Shown: positions 5,253 to 5,254 of the stretch, piece by piece | Position numbering within the stretch: position 1 is the first letter of the stretch | Layout: the number at the start of each line of letters is the position of its first letter | From: an uncultured Eubacteriales bacterium | Lineage (GTDB): Bacteria > Bacillota > Clostridia > Oscillospirales > QAKW01 | NCBI GenBank assembly: GCA_934378025.1 | Contig: CAKRPM010000105.1 | Coordinates: forward strand, 1 to 5,254 | Reading direction: 5' to 3' | Length of the DNA: 5,254 nt | Notes under the pieces: model-generated | Seen by the model: only the letters and a program-made list of their open reading frames with translations | What the model was told of the DNA's origin: nothing | The model's database searches: none | Translations under genes and position numbers: made by a program

Positions 5253-5254
5253 CG

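Overview
The window looks like chromosomal DNA of an endospore-forming member of the Firmicutes, probably class Clostridia. The main evidence is the right end, which carries the sporulation genes yabP and yabQ followed by divIC on the minus strand, in the same order as in Bacillus subtilis. Shine-Dalgarno sites are purine-rich (AAGGAGG and GGGAGG types), the promoters look sigma-A-like, and the predicted proteins read like clostridial homologues. No mobile element, CRISPR array, tRNA or rRNA was seen.

Left part (1-2535): two divergent units share a 145-base intergenic region. To the left runs a Y-family translesion polymerase (DinB/Pol IV type), cut off by the window edge. To the right runs a tightly packed operon: an Xre-type repressor, an ImmA/IrrE-type zinc metallopeptidase (HEIGH) and a small DUF1294 membrane protein. 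A strong hairpin that can work as a terminator in both directions closes it. The intergenic region holds two good sigma-A-like promoters facing each other, an inverted repeat GCAACAA-N32-TTGTTGC lying across them, and no LexA-type GAAC-N4-GTTC site. The most interesting reading is a small DNA-damage switch like DdrO/IrrE (PprI) of Deinococcus or ImmR/ImmA of ICEBs1, in which the peptidase destroys the repressor and releases the polymerase gene. This is inference from layout and families.

Right part (2536-5254): everything is on the minus strand, in transcription order yabP, yabQ, divIC, then a 488-residue lipoprotein. yabP and yabQ overlap as TAATG, and yabQ overlaps divIC by about 50 bases. 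A candidate vegetative promoter for divIC lies inside yabQ, and a sigma-E-like -10 element lies upstream of yabP at the window edge. A hairpin separates divIC from the lipoprotein gene. The lipoprotein resembles a GH5-type TIM barrel whose catalytic positions all appear replaced, with a beta-rich module inserted late in the barrel, so it may be a surface-anchored pseudo-glycosidase.
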